Positions 24,762-36,699 of a stretch of DNA of 64,000 bases are shown here, piece by piece (position 1 is the first letter of the stretch; every line of letters begins with the position of its first letter). Below the pieces are notes generated by a model that was given only the letters and a program-made list of their open reading frames with translations, was not told the DNA's origin and made no database searches. The stretch is from positions 51,519,297 through 51,583,296 of the forward strand of contig NC_089766.1 in NCBI RefSeq assembly GCF_040412425.1. The letters run 5' to 3'. The position numbers were made by a program, and so were the translations under genes. The stretch comes from Macrobrachium rosenbergii. Lineage: Eukaryota; Arthropoda; Malacostraca; Decapoda; Palaemonidae.

Positions 24762-25015
24762 AGTGTGTGTAGGTGTATGTGTGTGTGTGTGTGTAGGTGT
24801 GTGTGTGTCTTGTCAAAGCTCCCCGTGAAATGCGAGTATAGATATCTAGAACGAGGGCACCAGTCAGCGAATAAAGAAAGGAGGAAAGAAATATTGAAAA
24901 AGACCAAGTACATATTCACGCGCGAGATCCTACTGCGTGTACCCAAGAAGAAGAAGAAGAAGAAGACTTGCGGGCAGACCGAATTGTAACGAGAGAGAGA
25001 GAGAGAGAGAGAGAG
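24762..25015. repeat. (GT)n, (GAA)n and (GA)n short repeats
   Basis: GT-rich run at 24764-24808, AAG units at about 24943-24966 and GA units at 24991-25015. Confidence 0.9.
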
Positions 25016-25306
25016 GTAGTGAATTACTGAAAAGAAGAATTTGAATCTCGACGGAGTTTCCTGAACAGATGGGATTCTCAGATAACTTTCCTCACTCCTC
25101 CCTCGCCTCACGATTTTCTCCTTTCCAACTTCCACTTCGTGACCCGCGGAGTATAAACCCCCTCCTCCTTTTCATTCCTCCTCAGCTTTCTCATTCCATC
25201 AGATGCCCCAGCTCTCTCTCTCTCTCTCTCTTGTGGTCACAAGTTTGATAGGCTTAGTAAAACCTAGCGTATCTGGTGTTGTACATTCTTGGCTATTTAA
25301 AATATG

Positions 25307-25310
<4 letters not shown>

Positions 25311-25372
<62 letters not shown>

Positions 25373-25382
25373 CACATATATA
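25311..25382. repeat. (AT)n microsatellite
   Basis: A TA tract ending in a TACATACAC mixture. Confidence 0.97.
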
Positions 25383-25679
25383 GGAGCCTGATGATGCTGG
25401 CAAACTTGTACTTTTACCCTATATAAAAGAATGGTTAAAAATATACATACATAAGGTGGAAAGTGTGGTGCCTAATCTTGTAAGAGCCCTTCTCATGAAA
25501 AAAAAATGTAATAACAGAATCTGATGTAGAATTACAGAAACTTACAGTCTGTGAATGAATTGAGAGCGTGGTTAGAAATGGACACCTCCTTTCTATTGTA
25601 TTGAGTAAAAAGAGAAATGGACAATGCACAATGGTCTCTACTTGTGTTCAGGTCATTCATCTAATCCAAAGGAAGATTC

Positions 25680-25918
25680 GGTATGAACCCGGTATGTGCT
25701 AGTACTAAACGTGGCGGAAGCTCAATGGGACGCCATGTTTAGTACTAGCCCCTCGAGGATCAAAGTTTTTTATATGCACCCATTTCTATATATTAATAAA
25801 CGATATTTTTATCCCCGAGGGACTGGTATCAAACACGGCGTCCTATTGAGCTCCCGCCATGTTTAGTACTAGCACCTCAGAGGTGATGCTTAGGCGGATA
25901 CACCCAGGGTTCATACCA
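25680..25918. mobile_element. Palindromic MITE with 8-bp target duplication, copy 1
   Basis: A 239-bp element starting GGTATGAAC and ending GTTCATACCA. The two halves are almost complementary (CTAGTACTAAACGTGGCGG in the left arm, CCGCCATGTTTAGTACTAG in the right) around an AT-rich centre. It is flanked by a direct 8-bp repeat, GAAGATTC, at 25672-25679 and 25919-25926. An 8-bp duplication is typical of hAT-like DNA transposons. It is non-coding, and a related copy is at 30162-30417. Confidence 0.85.
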
Positions 25919-25945
25919 GAAGATTCCGCAATGTTGGTCTTGTTC

Positions 25946-26080
25946 ATCTTCCTGCTACTACTACGAGTGATTACAGTTCATCTTCCTGTTACTACTACGA
26001 CGAGTGGTCACAGTTCATCTTCCTCCTACTACGAGTGATCACAGTTCATCTTCCTGCTACTGCTACGACGAGTGATCACA
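25946..26080. repeat. Tandem repeat of about 36-39 bp, four units
   Basis: Units share AGTTCATCTTCCTSCTACT and ACGAGTGATCACA, with CTACTA/CTACGA length differences between units. Confidence 0.85.
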
Positions 26081-26089
26081 TTTACGCTT

Positions 26090-26769
26090 CCACAAGAACA
26101 ACACCGTAAGCACACATCATCTTCCGTGGACGGCGAATCGACGTAGTCTGCCTGTGGGTCTGTCTTTTTCTGCTTTGCTGCCGGATAAAATTATTATGAA
26201 GGACGGCAGTGGAGAGAAAGAGATAGATTTCCTGGGACAGTTTTCTTCAGAGGAACTTCGGAGGTGGCCGTCGGCGTCGGAAACTCGTCAGATGTCGTCA
26301 GCAGTTCTCGCAATAGATATTTTATGATGTAGCTAGGTTTTTATCCTTTGTTCTTTCTCTCTCAGTCTTGTTATAAGTGTTCTCTATAACAATGCAAGTT
26401 CATAGTGTTCATATATTTCATGTTGAGTGGATGTTTGGTTAAAAGTGTTTATAAAAAAGGTTATTCTTCTGATATGTGAAAAAAAGTTTTTAGGATGGAG
26501 AATAATATTGAAGTATGTTAATAAGGGTTTTGTAATGTGAAGGAGTTTTAATTAGGACGTAGACAATATAATGAAAAATATTTAGTAATTGAGTAAAAGA
26601 TTATAAACACGATTTATGAAAAAGGTGTGCATGAAATTTACTTGTACAACAACTGTGTGTCAAAACAAATGAGAGCTTATCTTCTTTTACAGTATTATAC
26701 TTAACGTGAGGTAAATTGAATTCATTGTTATATCCATTTTATATGTAGAAATATTTTTTCATCATACTT

Positions 26770-26770
<1 letters not shown>
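26090..26770. other. No gene seen
   Basis: AT-rich unique sequence without recognisable exon. Confidence 0.6.
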
Positions 26771-28240
<1,470 letters not shown>

Positions 28241-28241
28241 T

Positions 28242-28347
<106 letters not shown>

Positions 28348-28349
28348 TA

Positions 28350-29093
28350 TATTTGCGGAAGTCAAAAAGTGTCAGGAAAGCGTTAAAATATGTATTCACT
28401 AGGGATTAAATAACGCAGTTACTATATACACTAGTCTCGTTATGACTACATCAGGAAAAATAAACTTTGAACCCAAATAGGGTCGGTGTATATGATACCA
28501 TAAAAAAGACTTTCCTTGAGATAGTGTCACCTGCTGCCTTTTATCATTGGCAGTGCAGACGCGAGATTGAAGAAAAGTTTATTTACTCACTAACTCGTTT
28601 TCCCTAAAAGCGTTTGAGTAATCAAAACTTATATATGATTCACATTGAGCCCATTGGATGTATTCTCGCATACGCAACACATGAGTTAATTGTAAAACTA
28701 AGCTAACTTTTTATGTGTTCATTCATGACTTTTTAAGCCATCCTACCTATTTATTCCCGGTGCACCATTTTCAGATCGAAATTTTGCTGTTACCGTGAGG
28801 TCCTCCCTTCCTCCCTCCCCACTAGGAGAAGATTCCGGCTTTGTATGGTGCGTGGATCTCCCCTCCTTCGGCCCCTTACCGTAAAAGCCCATCCATTCGC
28901 ATGTGTCCGACATGGCCTCGCATTGGTAATGCACATAGATGAATAATTAATGAGCTTATTAGCATAGGAAAGAAGTGTTTGTAAGGGACGCCAAACTTCA
29001 TAGACGGTCTACGACTACCCAATCCCCCACCCCAGCCCCCCCGTACTCTCTCTCTCTCCCTTTTCCGTCCACACCCAGTCGACGGTTTTCTCC

Positions 29094-29095
<2 letters not shown>
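28350..29095. other. No gene seen
   Basis: No recognised feature. A C/T-rich stretch precedes the GA tract. Confidence 0.6.

Positions 29096-29097
<2 letters not shown>

Positions 29098-29161
<64 letters not shown>
29098..29161. repeat. (GA)n microsatellite
   Basis: About 32 units. This is the last long dinucleotide tract before the GST exons. Confidence 0.98.
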
Positions 29162-29164
<3 letters not shown>

Positions 29165-30160
29165 ACCAAGTCGTCTTTTCACAATATTTCTTCCACCTTT
29201 GATGGTCTACTTGGTTATTCATCAACTTATTCCATACGAGTCACGGGCATCATGGTGACTCCTATTAATGGATAAGTAGATAAAACACTGTGAAAATTAA
29301 GATAAATGAACAAGAATCAAGTTTGTTTACATAAACAAAACTAGAACAGTGAAAGTCAAAAACCTAAGAAGCAACAATGAAACTAAAAACTACAAAAAAA
29401 GTGAATTCGTGAACAAAAGTATGATTGTGAACTTTTGAAATGCTAGTCACAGAATTCAAACACGTCATTGGCTAAAGGTTGGCTTTTTATTTCCTAAATA
29501 AATGAATCATCTGCAGTAGTATGTATTTTCAGCCTTGGTTTCAATAAACTGGATAGATAATTATATCAGTTGTCACGGGACCTCTTGTATTAGTAATTAC
29601 CTTGAGTCGAATCTAGTCTTACTTCTGAGGATGAATGCTGACACCCTTTTGGTTAGTAAACAATTTAGCAGAGCAAGCAACCGATGTCAGGCCCTTTGTT
29701 ACAAATTTATTTATTTATTTATTTTATATAAATAATTTACCTTGAACGGTACACTTCTTACGTGATTACCTTTGGTGTTGTGCCATCAGCCCTTCCCGTA
29801 GTTTTCATGTGGTCTTGATTGGAGTCGGGTGTAACATCAGTCCTTCCGCTATAGCTTGTTCATGTTGATGGGTGCCTCTGTATATAGTAAATATTGCTGT
29901 TGTCGTCACCTTATTCCTTCAAACCTTTATTTCTAATATACTACAAGCAGGACACGATAGACTATGCACAGACTTCTTGCTCGACCCCCAAGCCCACGTA
30001 TGGTCAAAACTCATTCCACCTAAAACCCTCTTGTTAGGTGGGGACACACACAGCAGCTCATGTATGGCCTGTGGGGTGGTAGTTGTATAACCCAAGTGGT
30101 GAACTCTGACCTAAGTAGTATTGGGTGATCATTTCGGGTAGCATATTACATACGAGGCTA
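29165..30160. other. No gene seen
   Basis: AT-rich sequence. I looked specifically for a GST N-terminal exon (a catalytic-serine motif followed by an IPTL-like block) and did not find one. Confidence 0.5.
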
Positions 30161-30161
30161 T

Positions 30162-30417
30162 GGTATGAACCTGGTATGTATCCAACTACACGTCACCTCC
30201 GAGGTGCTAGTACTAAACGTGGCGGAAGCTCAATGGGATGCCGTGTTGAAGTACCAGCCGCTCGGGGATCAAAATATTATATACACATATTTCTATAAAC
30301 GATATCTTTGATCCCCGAGAGGCTAGTACTAAACACGGCGTCCCATTGAGCTTCCGCCATGTTTAGTACTAGCACCTCGGAGATGACGCGTAGGTGGATA
30401 CATACAGAGTTCAAATG
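30162..30417. mobile_element. Palindromic MITE, copy 2
   Basis: The same element as 25680-25918, with the longer left arm (GGTATGTATCC, CACCTCCGAGGTGCTAGTAC) retained. Arms at about 30200-30270 and 30310-30390 are mutually complementary around an AT-rich centre. The right terminus is eroded (GTTCAAATG in place of GTTCATACC) and no clear target duplication was found. It lies about 190 bp upstream of the first GST exon seen. Confidence 0.8.
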
Positions 30418-30608
30418 CAAAGGATGCTGCATAAATTTACTTGTAAAACATGTTTTATATGGGTCTTAAGCTTTAACATTTTTTTTTTTTTTGCATTGCA
30501 AATTTACCTCTATACTTATTACAGTGTTTATGAGCTAACTCACAAAGTGTTAATGATTCGTTGATGTGAAGTGACTTCTAATGTCTGTATTGTTTGTTTT
30601 CGTTTCAG

Positions 30609-30756
30609 CCGAGCCATCATGATGTATCTAGTGAATAAGTATGCGACAGAGGAAAACCAGTATTTATATCCCAAGGATCCTGAGGAGAGAGGGAAAGTGG
30701 ATAGGATGCTTTTCTTCGACATGGGCACCTTTTACCATGCAATAAAAGAATATTTC
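30609..30756 (+). CDS. Delta/epsilon-type glutathione S-transferase, internal exon
   Basis: Cytosolic glutathione S-transferases conjugate glutathione to electrophiles. This exon encodes the end of the thioredoxin-like domain and the start of the helical domain: RAIMMYLVNKYA, then YLYPKDPEERGKVDRMLFFDMGT. This is the RAI-YLxxKY ... LYPKDxxxRxxVDxxLxFDMGT signature of insect/crustacean delta-epsilon GSTs. The arginine of RAI belongs to the Glu-Ser-Arg glutathione-site cluster, and the preceding Glu-Ser must sit at the end of an upstream exon. The 3' splice site is TTTCGTTTCAG at 30598-30608, and the donor GTAAGT starts at 30757. The exon is 148 bp (one base completing a split codon plus 49 codons). 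The N-terminal exon with the catalytic serine was not found in the window. The family call is firm; class delta versus epsilon is less so. Confidence 0.9.
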
Positions 30757-30840
30757 GTAAGTTACGGCAGCCATCGACGTTGCTGATTTTTTCGACTTAT
30801 TTTACTAATTTCTTTCTTCAGCAATTGTTTCTTGAGATGC

Positions 30841-30845
<5 letters not shown>

Positions 30846-30914
<69 letters not shown>

Positions 30915-31201
30915 TATTATTATTTGGTAAATTAACCCTATTCATATGGAAACAAGCCCACAGGGGCCATTTGACTTGGAAATTCAAGCTTCCAAAGAAT
31001 ATGGTGCTCATTAGGAAGAAGTAAGAGAAAGTGAAGTGAAATACAGAAAGAAGAGATCCCACTTATCAAGAAAGAAAAAATTAAAATATATAAATAAATA
31101 AAAATGTATTAAAATGCTAGAAGAATAGTATTAGGTTTGTAAAATGCATTGCATCTTCGCTTGAACTTCTGAAGTTCCAATTGCTCGACATCCTCTGGAG
31201 G

Positions 31202-31237
<36 letters not shown>

Positions 31238-31240
31238 TGA
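30846..31240 (+). mobile_element. (AAT)n-bordered interspersed repeat in GST intron
   Basis: An (AAT)n array (30846-30911) is followed by the body 30911-31202, which contains CCTATTCATATGGAAACAAG, AGCTTCCAAAGAATATGGTG, GCATTGCATCTTCGC and CAATTGCTCGACATCCTC, and then by a second (AAT)n array (31203-31238). The body matches the two partial copies at 13257-13592. It is non-coding. The trinucleotide arrays at both ends look like part of the element's insertion or tail structure. Confidence 0.75.
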
Positions 31241-31249
31241 ATGTTCTCT

Positions 31250-32170
31250 TATTGAAATAAAATAGGATCTCTGCCAAACATGGTCTAAAGCCTATTTACT
31301 GTTCTTTAAGCATGAGGCTCTGATGTCATCATTTTGTAGAAGTAGGAAGTCAAATGAGCAGCGACTACCTCTCCAGACCATTGGAAGATTAGTTTTTAAA
31401 AAGGGCTTTTACAAGGAAGCTTGAAATTGAAGACATGACTAAGCATTACCAAATAGTCAAGAGTATCATGGAGTTAGAGCTTGGTGTACGATCAGCTAAT
31501 GATAAGGTTTTGCTTTTGCAATTAATGATTGTATGATCCAGTCTCTCGTAAGGCTAGCAACTACTAAATTTCACATTTCGGGAGAGCGAATAACTCTTAC
31601 CATCTACATACTTTGTTGTCACATTTCAAGCTCAGCAATCATGAATTGCTGTAAGGACTAAGAGTGAAACAAGTGCCAAAAACATACCACACTTTCCTTT
31701 ATTATAAGTAGGGCTTGGTAAATTACCCTCTTAAATATCATTGTGATATAAGAGTGAAATCAATATGAGAGGATGAATGTTGATTAGTCACTTCTTGGTT
31801 CATGGCCCAAGAGAAAAAGGCTTAGTATGGGGTTTAGGGCAAAAGCCAAGCACTGGGATGCACAGGGTCATTCAGCGCTGTAATGAAATGTGAAGGAGAA
31901 AATCGTCCATCAGAAGGTCATCTAAAGTTAAAATTAAAATCAACATGCCATTGTTATCAAGATGGCGGTGAAGGGGCTTCATGGGCTTTTTCTAATTTAT
32001 CCTTGACTGTTGCATTATTGCTAGGAAGGATTGGGAATAAACATGTTATTATACTCTCTAAATTTAGTGTGATAATGAAGATAGGCAAGTCTTTGTTGAC
32101 AATACAAAGTAATAACCAGGATGGAAAAATTTACGCCAAGGATTTTTATAGTTCACACCCCTGATTCTCA
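31250..32170. other. GST intron, no gene seen
   Basis: Intronic sequence with a minus-strand fragment of the SINE-like family at about 31826-31895. Confidence 0.6.
31826..31895 (-). mobile_element. SINE-like interspersed repeat, copy D (fragment)
   Basis: The reverse complement contains CAGCGCTGAATGACCCTGTG and CAGTGCTTGGCTTTTGCCCT. This matches only the tail third of the family at 10005, 22588 and 23332. Confidence 0.65.
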
Positions 32171-32179
32171 GTTTTGTAA

Positions 32180-32242
<63 letters not shown>

Positions 32243-32256
32243 ATTATTATTATTAT
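32180..32256. repeat. (TTA)n microsatellite
   Basis: About 25 units. It is the last long microsatellite until 59.6 kb. Confidence 0.97.
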
Positions 32257-32683
32257 GTACTGTTTTCAGCTTCTGCAACTAGCTAATCAACACCAGATGT
32301 CTTTTTATATAGATATCCCTGGCTTAATTCAACTGCATTAGATTACTTGATTGTCAATGAAAGCTATACAAAAAAACTTGAAGGTTAATGTTTATGGGCT
32401 TGTAAACCATAAACAAGTAGAGTAAAATATTAATAGCGTTTGTTGCTCTCCAATTCTCAAATTAATCTTCTTCTTGTGTGATGTATTAGGTTAATGTATC
32501 AAACTCATTAGTGAAGCAGCTCAAATGAAACTTATTGAATGTATTCTTAGCTCTTGAAGCTTTGTGTGTAGTAATGGAAATATTTCCAAACTTAGTTCTT
32601 GTGTATATCGGTATACTCTACATATGCTTGGTGTTGGTCACACCAAATGTAAACAACTAATAAGGAAAACTCGACCATTTCAG

Positions 32684-32914
32684 GGCCCAAAGATCCACCA
32701 AGGAATGTCCCCTGAGCAGGAGAAGGAAAATCTGCTGAAGACGAGCCTTGACTATCTGGACCAGTTCTTAGAATCTGGAGGCGTTCCCTACCTGTGTGGG
32801 GAGAGGATCACCATCGCTGATATTGCAGTCTTGGCATCAATTACAGAACTTGATGCTTTAGATTATAATTATAAATGTTTTGGAGAAGTCCTCAGATGGT
32901 CGCAGAGGATGAAG
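32684..32914 (+). CDS. Delta/epsilon-type glutathione S-transferase, C-terminal domain exon
   Basis: 77 codons in phase 0 between an ACCATTTCAG acceptor (ends 32683) and the donor AAG|GTAAGG (GT at 32915). It encodes most of the all-helical C-terminal domain, including LLKTSLDYLDQFLESGG, PYLCGERITIADIAVLASI and FGEVLRWSQRMK. The TIAD segment is the Ser/Thr-x-x-Asp N-capping box that helps the GST fold. GGVPYLCGE-TIAD and VxRW are typical of delta/epsilon classes. It follows 30609-30756 after a 1.9-kb intron and joins 39529-39660 after a 6.6-kb intron. The end of the exon, with its donor, is repeated twice more just downstream. The second copy stays in frame for 25 codons to another donor at 32990, so the true 3' border could alternatively be 32989. 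Confidence 0.92.
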
Positions 32915-33064
32915 GTAAGGATGATTGATGCTTTCGAATATAATTACGTAGGTTTTGACGACGTCCTTGGACGACTGCAGAGGGTGAATGTAAGCACGAT
33001 GCTTCAGTAAATATTTATAATGTTTCAGTGAGGTCATCATATCGTCACAGGGGATGAAGGGATG
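32852..33064 (+). repeat. Triplication of the GST exon 3' end and splice donor
   Basis: Three tandem copies begin with GATGCTT at 32852, 32927 and 32998 (spacing 75 and 71 bp). Copy 1 is the functional exon end with donor AAG|GTAAGG. Copy 2 keeps the frame (DAFEYNYVGFDDVLGRLQRVN) and a donor AAT|GTAAGC at 32990. Copy 3 is decayed and its donor is lost (GAAGGGATGA). Confidence 0.9.
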
Positions 33065-33455
33065 AAATTACAGCATTGTATTCTCAGTCCCTAATTTACT
33101 GTGTAACAAAAAGTCTTAGCTAGTTTTAAATAAGAATTCTATATTCCACATTAACAGAAAAGTCATTTGTCTGTTAAAATTCAAAATGAAAGTGTTAGTT
33201 ACAATGAGAGCTAATGATAGAGTAAAATATAGCAGGGATAAGTACTTAAACACATACCATATCCACAGCATTTTATTTTAAAAAAGAGAAACAAGTTTTA
33301 AAGTCAGAAATATTAAGTGCTAAACACATTTAAAATCATGTTAAAAATTTAAGAAATACTATTTACATGGATATATACAAAGTACTAGAAACTATTTACA
33401 ATACATACATAGAATAAATCAAGCACACATTAAAATATGTAAAGAAGATGGGCAC
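33065..33455. other. GST intron, no gene seen
   Basis: AT-rich intronic DNA without recognised features. Confidence 0.6.
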
Positions 33456-33760
33456 TGCTATCTATATACTCAATCTTGATTTCTTCATTTTAATAAAGAT
33501 AGAATCTTGAATTCTTAACTCTAAAGCAGAAGAAACCTTCGAGACAATCTTAAAGTTTCCAAGTTAAATTTCACTTTGCAGATGTTTTCACAGTGGTTCC
33601 TTATGGAAGAGGTAGTTAGTCTTTCCAGTGTCTGTGTCCTGCTACTGACAGCTCTGTGCTGGTCCACTCTCAAAGGAAGATTGGTTAGACTAGAACCAAT
33701 ATAGCCTTGCTGGCAGCAAGGACATTGAAAATGGTAAACACTGGACGTCCATAGGCTCTG
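33455..33760 (-). mobile_element. Penelope-like element GIY-YIG endonuclease relic
   Basis: The minus strand translates to FQCPCCQQGYIGSSLTNLPL, RVDQHRAVSSRT and IRNHCENICK. After a frameshift it continues LELRIQDSIFIK. The zinc-finger-like CPxC, the GYIGS core with a following R-x-x-x-H block, an HC block and a terminal L-E-x-I-x-I segment match the GIY-YIG endonuclease domain at the C terminus of Penelope-like retroelements. The reverse transcriptase was not recognised to the right (upstream on this strand). It lies antisense inside the GST intron, and the frameshift makes it a relic. Confidence 0.65.
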
Positions 33761-34239
33761 GATATGGTGTGTGTGTTTAAGTACTTGTCCCTGCTACGTT
33801 TCCAAAGAGAGGCCTCTGTATCAGATGTCATCAGATCCTGATAAGATTACAAAATATTGGAGTCATTATGCCAAGCTTGAGCAGGCTTATATTGTAAAGG
33901 AAAAATGAATATATCACATATGAGTAATAGAAAAAAGAGCACTAGGGGTTCTCTATGAAGAAAAACAAATCAAGCAGACTGAGGTTTCTGGGTAATATCA
34001 TAATTTAATCAAAAGTTGGATGATATAATCTTAAAGTTGATAAGTATATTTACAGGACCTTGATAGTATCACATTAGTCAGTATTTAAGGGAGTCTTGTA
34101 AGACAGCAATGAATACATAGTTTGTACTGAATAAATGCAGGTAATTTTGATATCACAAAATTCAGAATACTTAACATGATAGTCTAAATGGTGGGATTGT
34201 TAGACTACCTCAGTGTCAATATACACTGTAATTTCATCT

Positions 34240-34945
34240 CTATACGTATAGTCTGAATGGTGTCAAAATCACTTTGGACTTTTGCACTGAAAACTACCAA
34301 ATATAAACCAATGAGATCAGTAGCTATTACTAAACATTTGTTTGTATGGAAATACAATGCATCACCTTGTATGTTGGTGCACTCCTTAGCATAAATGGTC
34401 ACTGAAACTTTGTAACAATATCATTAACTGAAAGTACAGTATGTGGGTGAGTCAGGGAAACCTCACTCATCTTCCATAAGCTGTACTTGTTCTTTGGCAG
34501 TGGTTGAGTTATAGTGTCTTGCTGTTCTGATTAACCTTTTATCCTTTTTATTGGTATAAATAGTTTGCTTGACAATGGCAGCTCTCCTCATTAAGGGGTC
34601 CGGTCTGGAACCTCCTGATGGAAATTTTACTATGTATTACAATCTTGGAAGTTGGTTTATAAACTAATGAAATTAATACTTATCACTAAACAACAATTGT
34701 TCCTGCAGAAATACAAACCATTACCTTTTATGCAGTAGTGCTCAGGGCTAGCCAGAAATGATCATTGAAACTTGGTAACAAGGTGGTTAATTGGAGGCAG
34801 GCAGCAGGTGAGTAGGGGGAACTTCCACTCACCTACCATAAGCCAGCATTTTTTCTTATGCCTTAGTCAAGACAAGACATCTTGCTGTGCTCTGACTGAC
34901 CACAGAGTTGAAACTTGAATCCATCCTTTTTATTATATGTATATG
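34240..34945. repeat. Two diverged direct repeats of about 350 bp
   Basis: 34240-34590 and 34600-34945 align through shared blocks: AAATACAA near the start, a stretch around TGGTCACTGAAACTTTGTAA / TGATCATTGAAACTTGGTAA, GTGAGT, CCATAAGC, TCTTGCTGT and TCCTTTTTATT. Part of the same repeat recurs at 57717-57830 (CTCGGTAACAAGGTGGTT). It is non-coding and its class is unknown. Confidence 0.65.
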
Positions 34946-35096
34946 GTGTTTGTGTTTTTTAAATATGTATTGTGTTCTTGGTGTTAGATGTAATTAGATT
35001 TGTTATGCAGTGATAGGGCCTGAAAGCAGTGTTCTGGCTCTCTGTAGTGGAAAGGTTCAGCAGCAGTGGAGGAAGATAAAAAAAAAAATGTTTACT

Positions 35097-35171
35097 GGTT
35101 TCTTCAAAAGGGGATTACAATGAGATTACAATGACTTCTTCAAAAGGGGATTACAATGAGATTACAATGAC
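35097..35171. repeat. Tandem duplication, 36-bp unit
   Basis: Two near-perfect copies of a unit containing TTCTTCAAAAGGGGATTACA. Confidence 0.9.
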
Positions 35172-35639
35172 TATGGTAACTCAGAATCTCTTTTGACTCC
35201 CTCCTTCCATATTGGCCTTTCTCTCCCTACCTTCTGCTCATTCTCCTCTGGCTTGACAAAGGGAATTATTTGTGTGAGGTTAGGCAACAAGCATGCATTA
35301 TATAAGACACTGCCAAATGAGGTGTTCATCCTGAGCTCTCCCTAGATGGTTTGTTGCTACCTACCCCTGCTTCATTAGTAATTTGTTCTTACAGGAATAC
35401 AAATCTATGCTTTCATACATGGAGTTTCTCACATAAACCATGCTTTGGCAGTCACTGACTCAAAAAGAAAATCCTATCACTTGGAACTGGGGCCTCTCAC
35501 AACCTTATGCAGCATAGCCCACTCCAGAAGGCTTGTCCCCCTCGAAGTCAGCAATGAAAAGTGTGAAGTGTGGTGGGTTAGCAACGATAATGAAGAGGTC
35601 TATATCTGACTTCCCAGCATCTTCCTCCCCCCCCTCCCT

Positions 35640-36690
35640 CCCCCATTGAGGTACCAATGTCTGGAGAGATGTTCTGCAGCAGCATCAGAGTCAGGACTTG
35701 GAGATAGATTGCAGTCTGTTGCCTTCAACACTTCATTGGTCGTCTCCTTGGTATCCTGCCCGCAGCTATGGGACAGATCAGCATCGAGACTGAGCAGCAA
35801 AGTGGATCAGAGTCATTGGGACAGGAGCACGTCAAGGGCCAGTGCTTCTGGCAAAAGGAGATCCTGCTTCTGCAGTTAACTGGGGCAGGAACAGAGGAGG
35901 ATCCTTCAGGTTCTGCCATTCCAGGGTGAGGTCTAGTGATAGGCATCCCAACCCCAATCTGAGAGGCAGGATAGAGACTCCAGGTCTCCTTGACCAAGTT
36001 TTTGCCCTGCTCCACCTCATACCTTTCAGAACATCAGGACTCCCCTCTGAACTCCGAGCACAGCAGGAATGGGTCCTCCCTGTCACCAGTGTTACTGGAG
36101 TTCCACCTGGCAGATAACCATAAAAAGCGAATGGAGGGCAGGATAGAGAAAGACCCCTGGAGACAGCCCTCCTCCTCCAGCAGAGACCACTAGAGATGAC
36201 TTGAGACATGAAGTGGATAGAAGTGCCACACACACCAAGGGCCAGGACAACTCACTAGAGTTTAGGCTCCCAAGAGGAGGGCGGGCTTCTGGACTTCGTA
36301 GACCCACACTTGTCACCATCTAGGTCTTGCTGACTCTCCAGCAGGTATTGCCAACAATCCTGAATGTGATCCTGCTTTGGAACAGATAGTGGAAACGGTA
36401 CCAGAGGCCAGATACATTCCAGGGAAAAGAAATGTTGTTGCTGATCAGCTCAGCAGGAGAGACAAAGTCATCAGCACAGAGTGGTCAGTAAACCAGGAAG
36501 TGGCAAACAGTCTGCTAGATCTGCAACAGGACCCCACGATAGACCTGTCTGCAACAGCTTTCAACGTGAAGTTATCACTACTGTTCCCTGATACTAGACC
36601 AAAGGGGGCCGATGCAGGACGTCTTCCAACATCCTTGGGACGACAACATGGAAGTGTAAACTTTCCCTCCATTCAGCCAACTGAGAAGGG
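35640..36690 (+). mobile_element. DIRS-like retrotransposon pol relic (RNase H region)
   Basis: From about 36323 the + strand reads through to 36690 in one frame, with EARYIPGKRNVVADQLSRRD, then TEWSVNQEVANSLLDLQ. The (F/Y)IPGxxNxxAD-LSR ... EWxLxxEV pattern is characteristic of the RNase H end of DIRS-type retrotransposon Pol. The reverse transcriptase upstream was not recognisable; 35640-36300 has broken frames. It sits in the 6.6-kb GST intron in the sense orientation. The element is degenerate: later sequence drifts out of similarity and no tyrosine recombinase follows. The upstream limit is a guess. Confidence 0.55.
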
Positions 36691-36699
36691 GACTAAACA

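Noticed and set aside
33001..33064. Third copy of the GST exon end as a usable alternative exon
   Set aside because: The donor is destroyed and the frame ends in a stop at 33008-33010.
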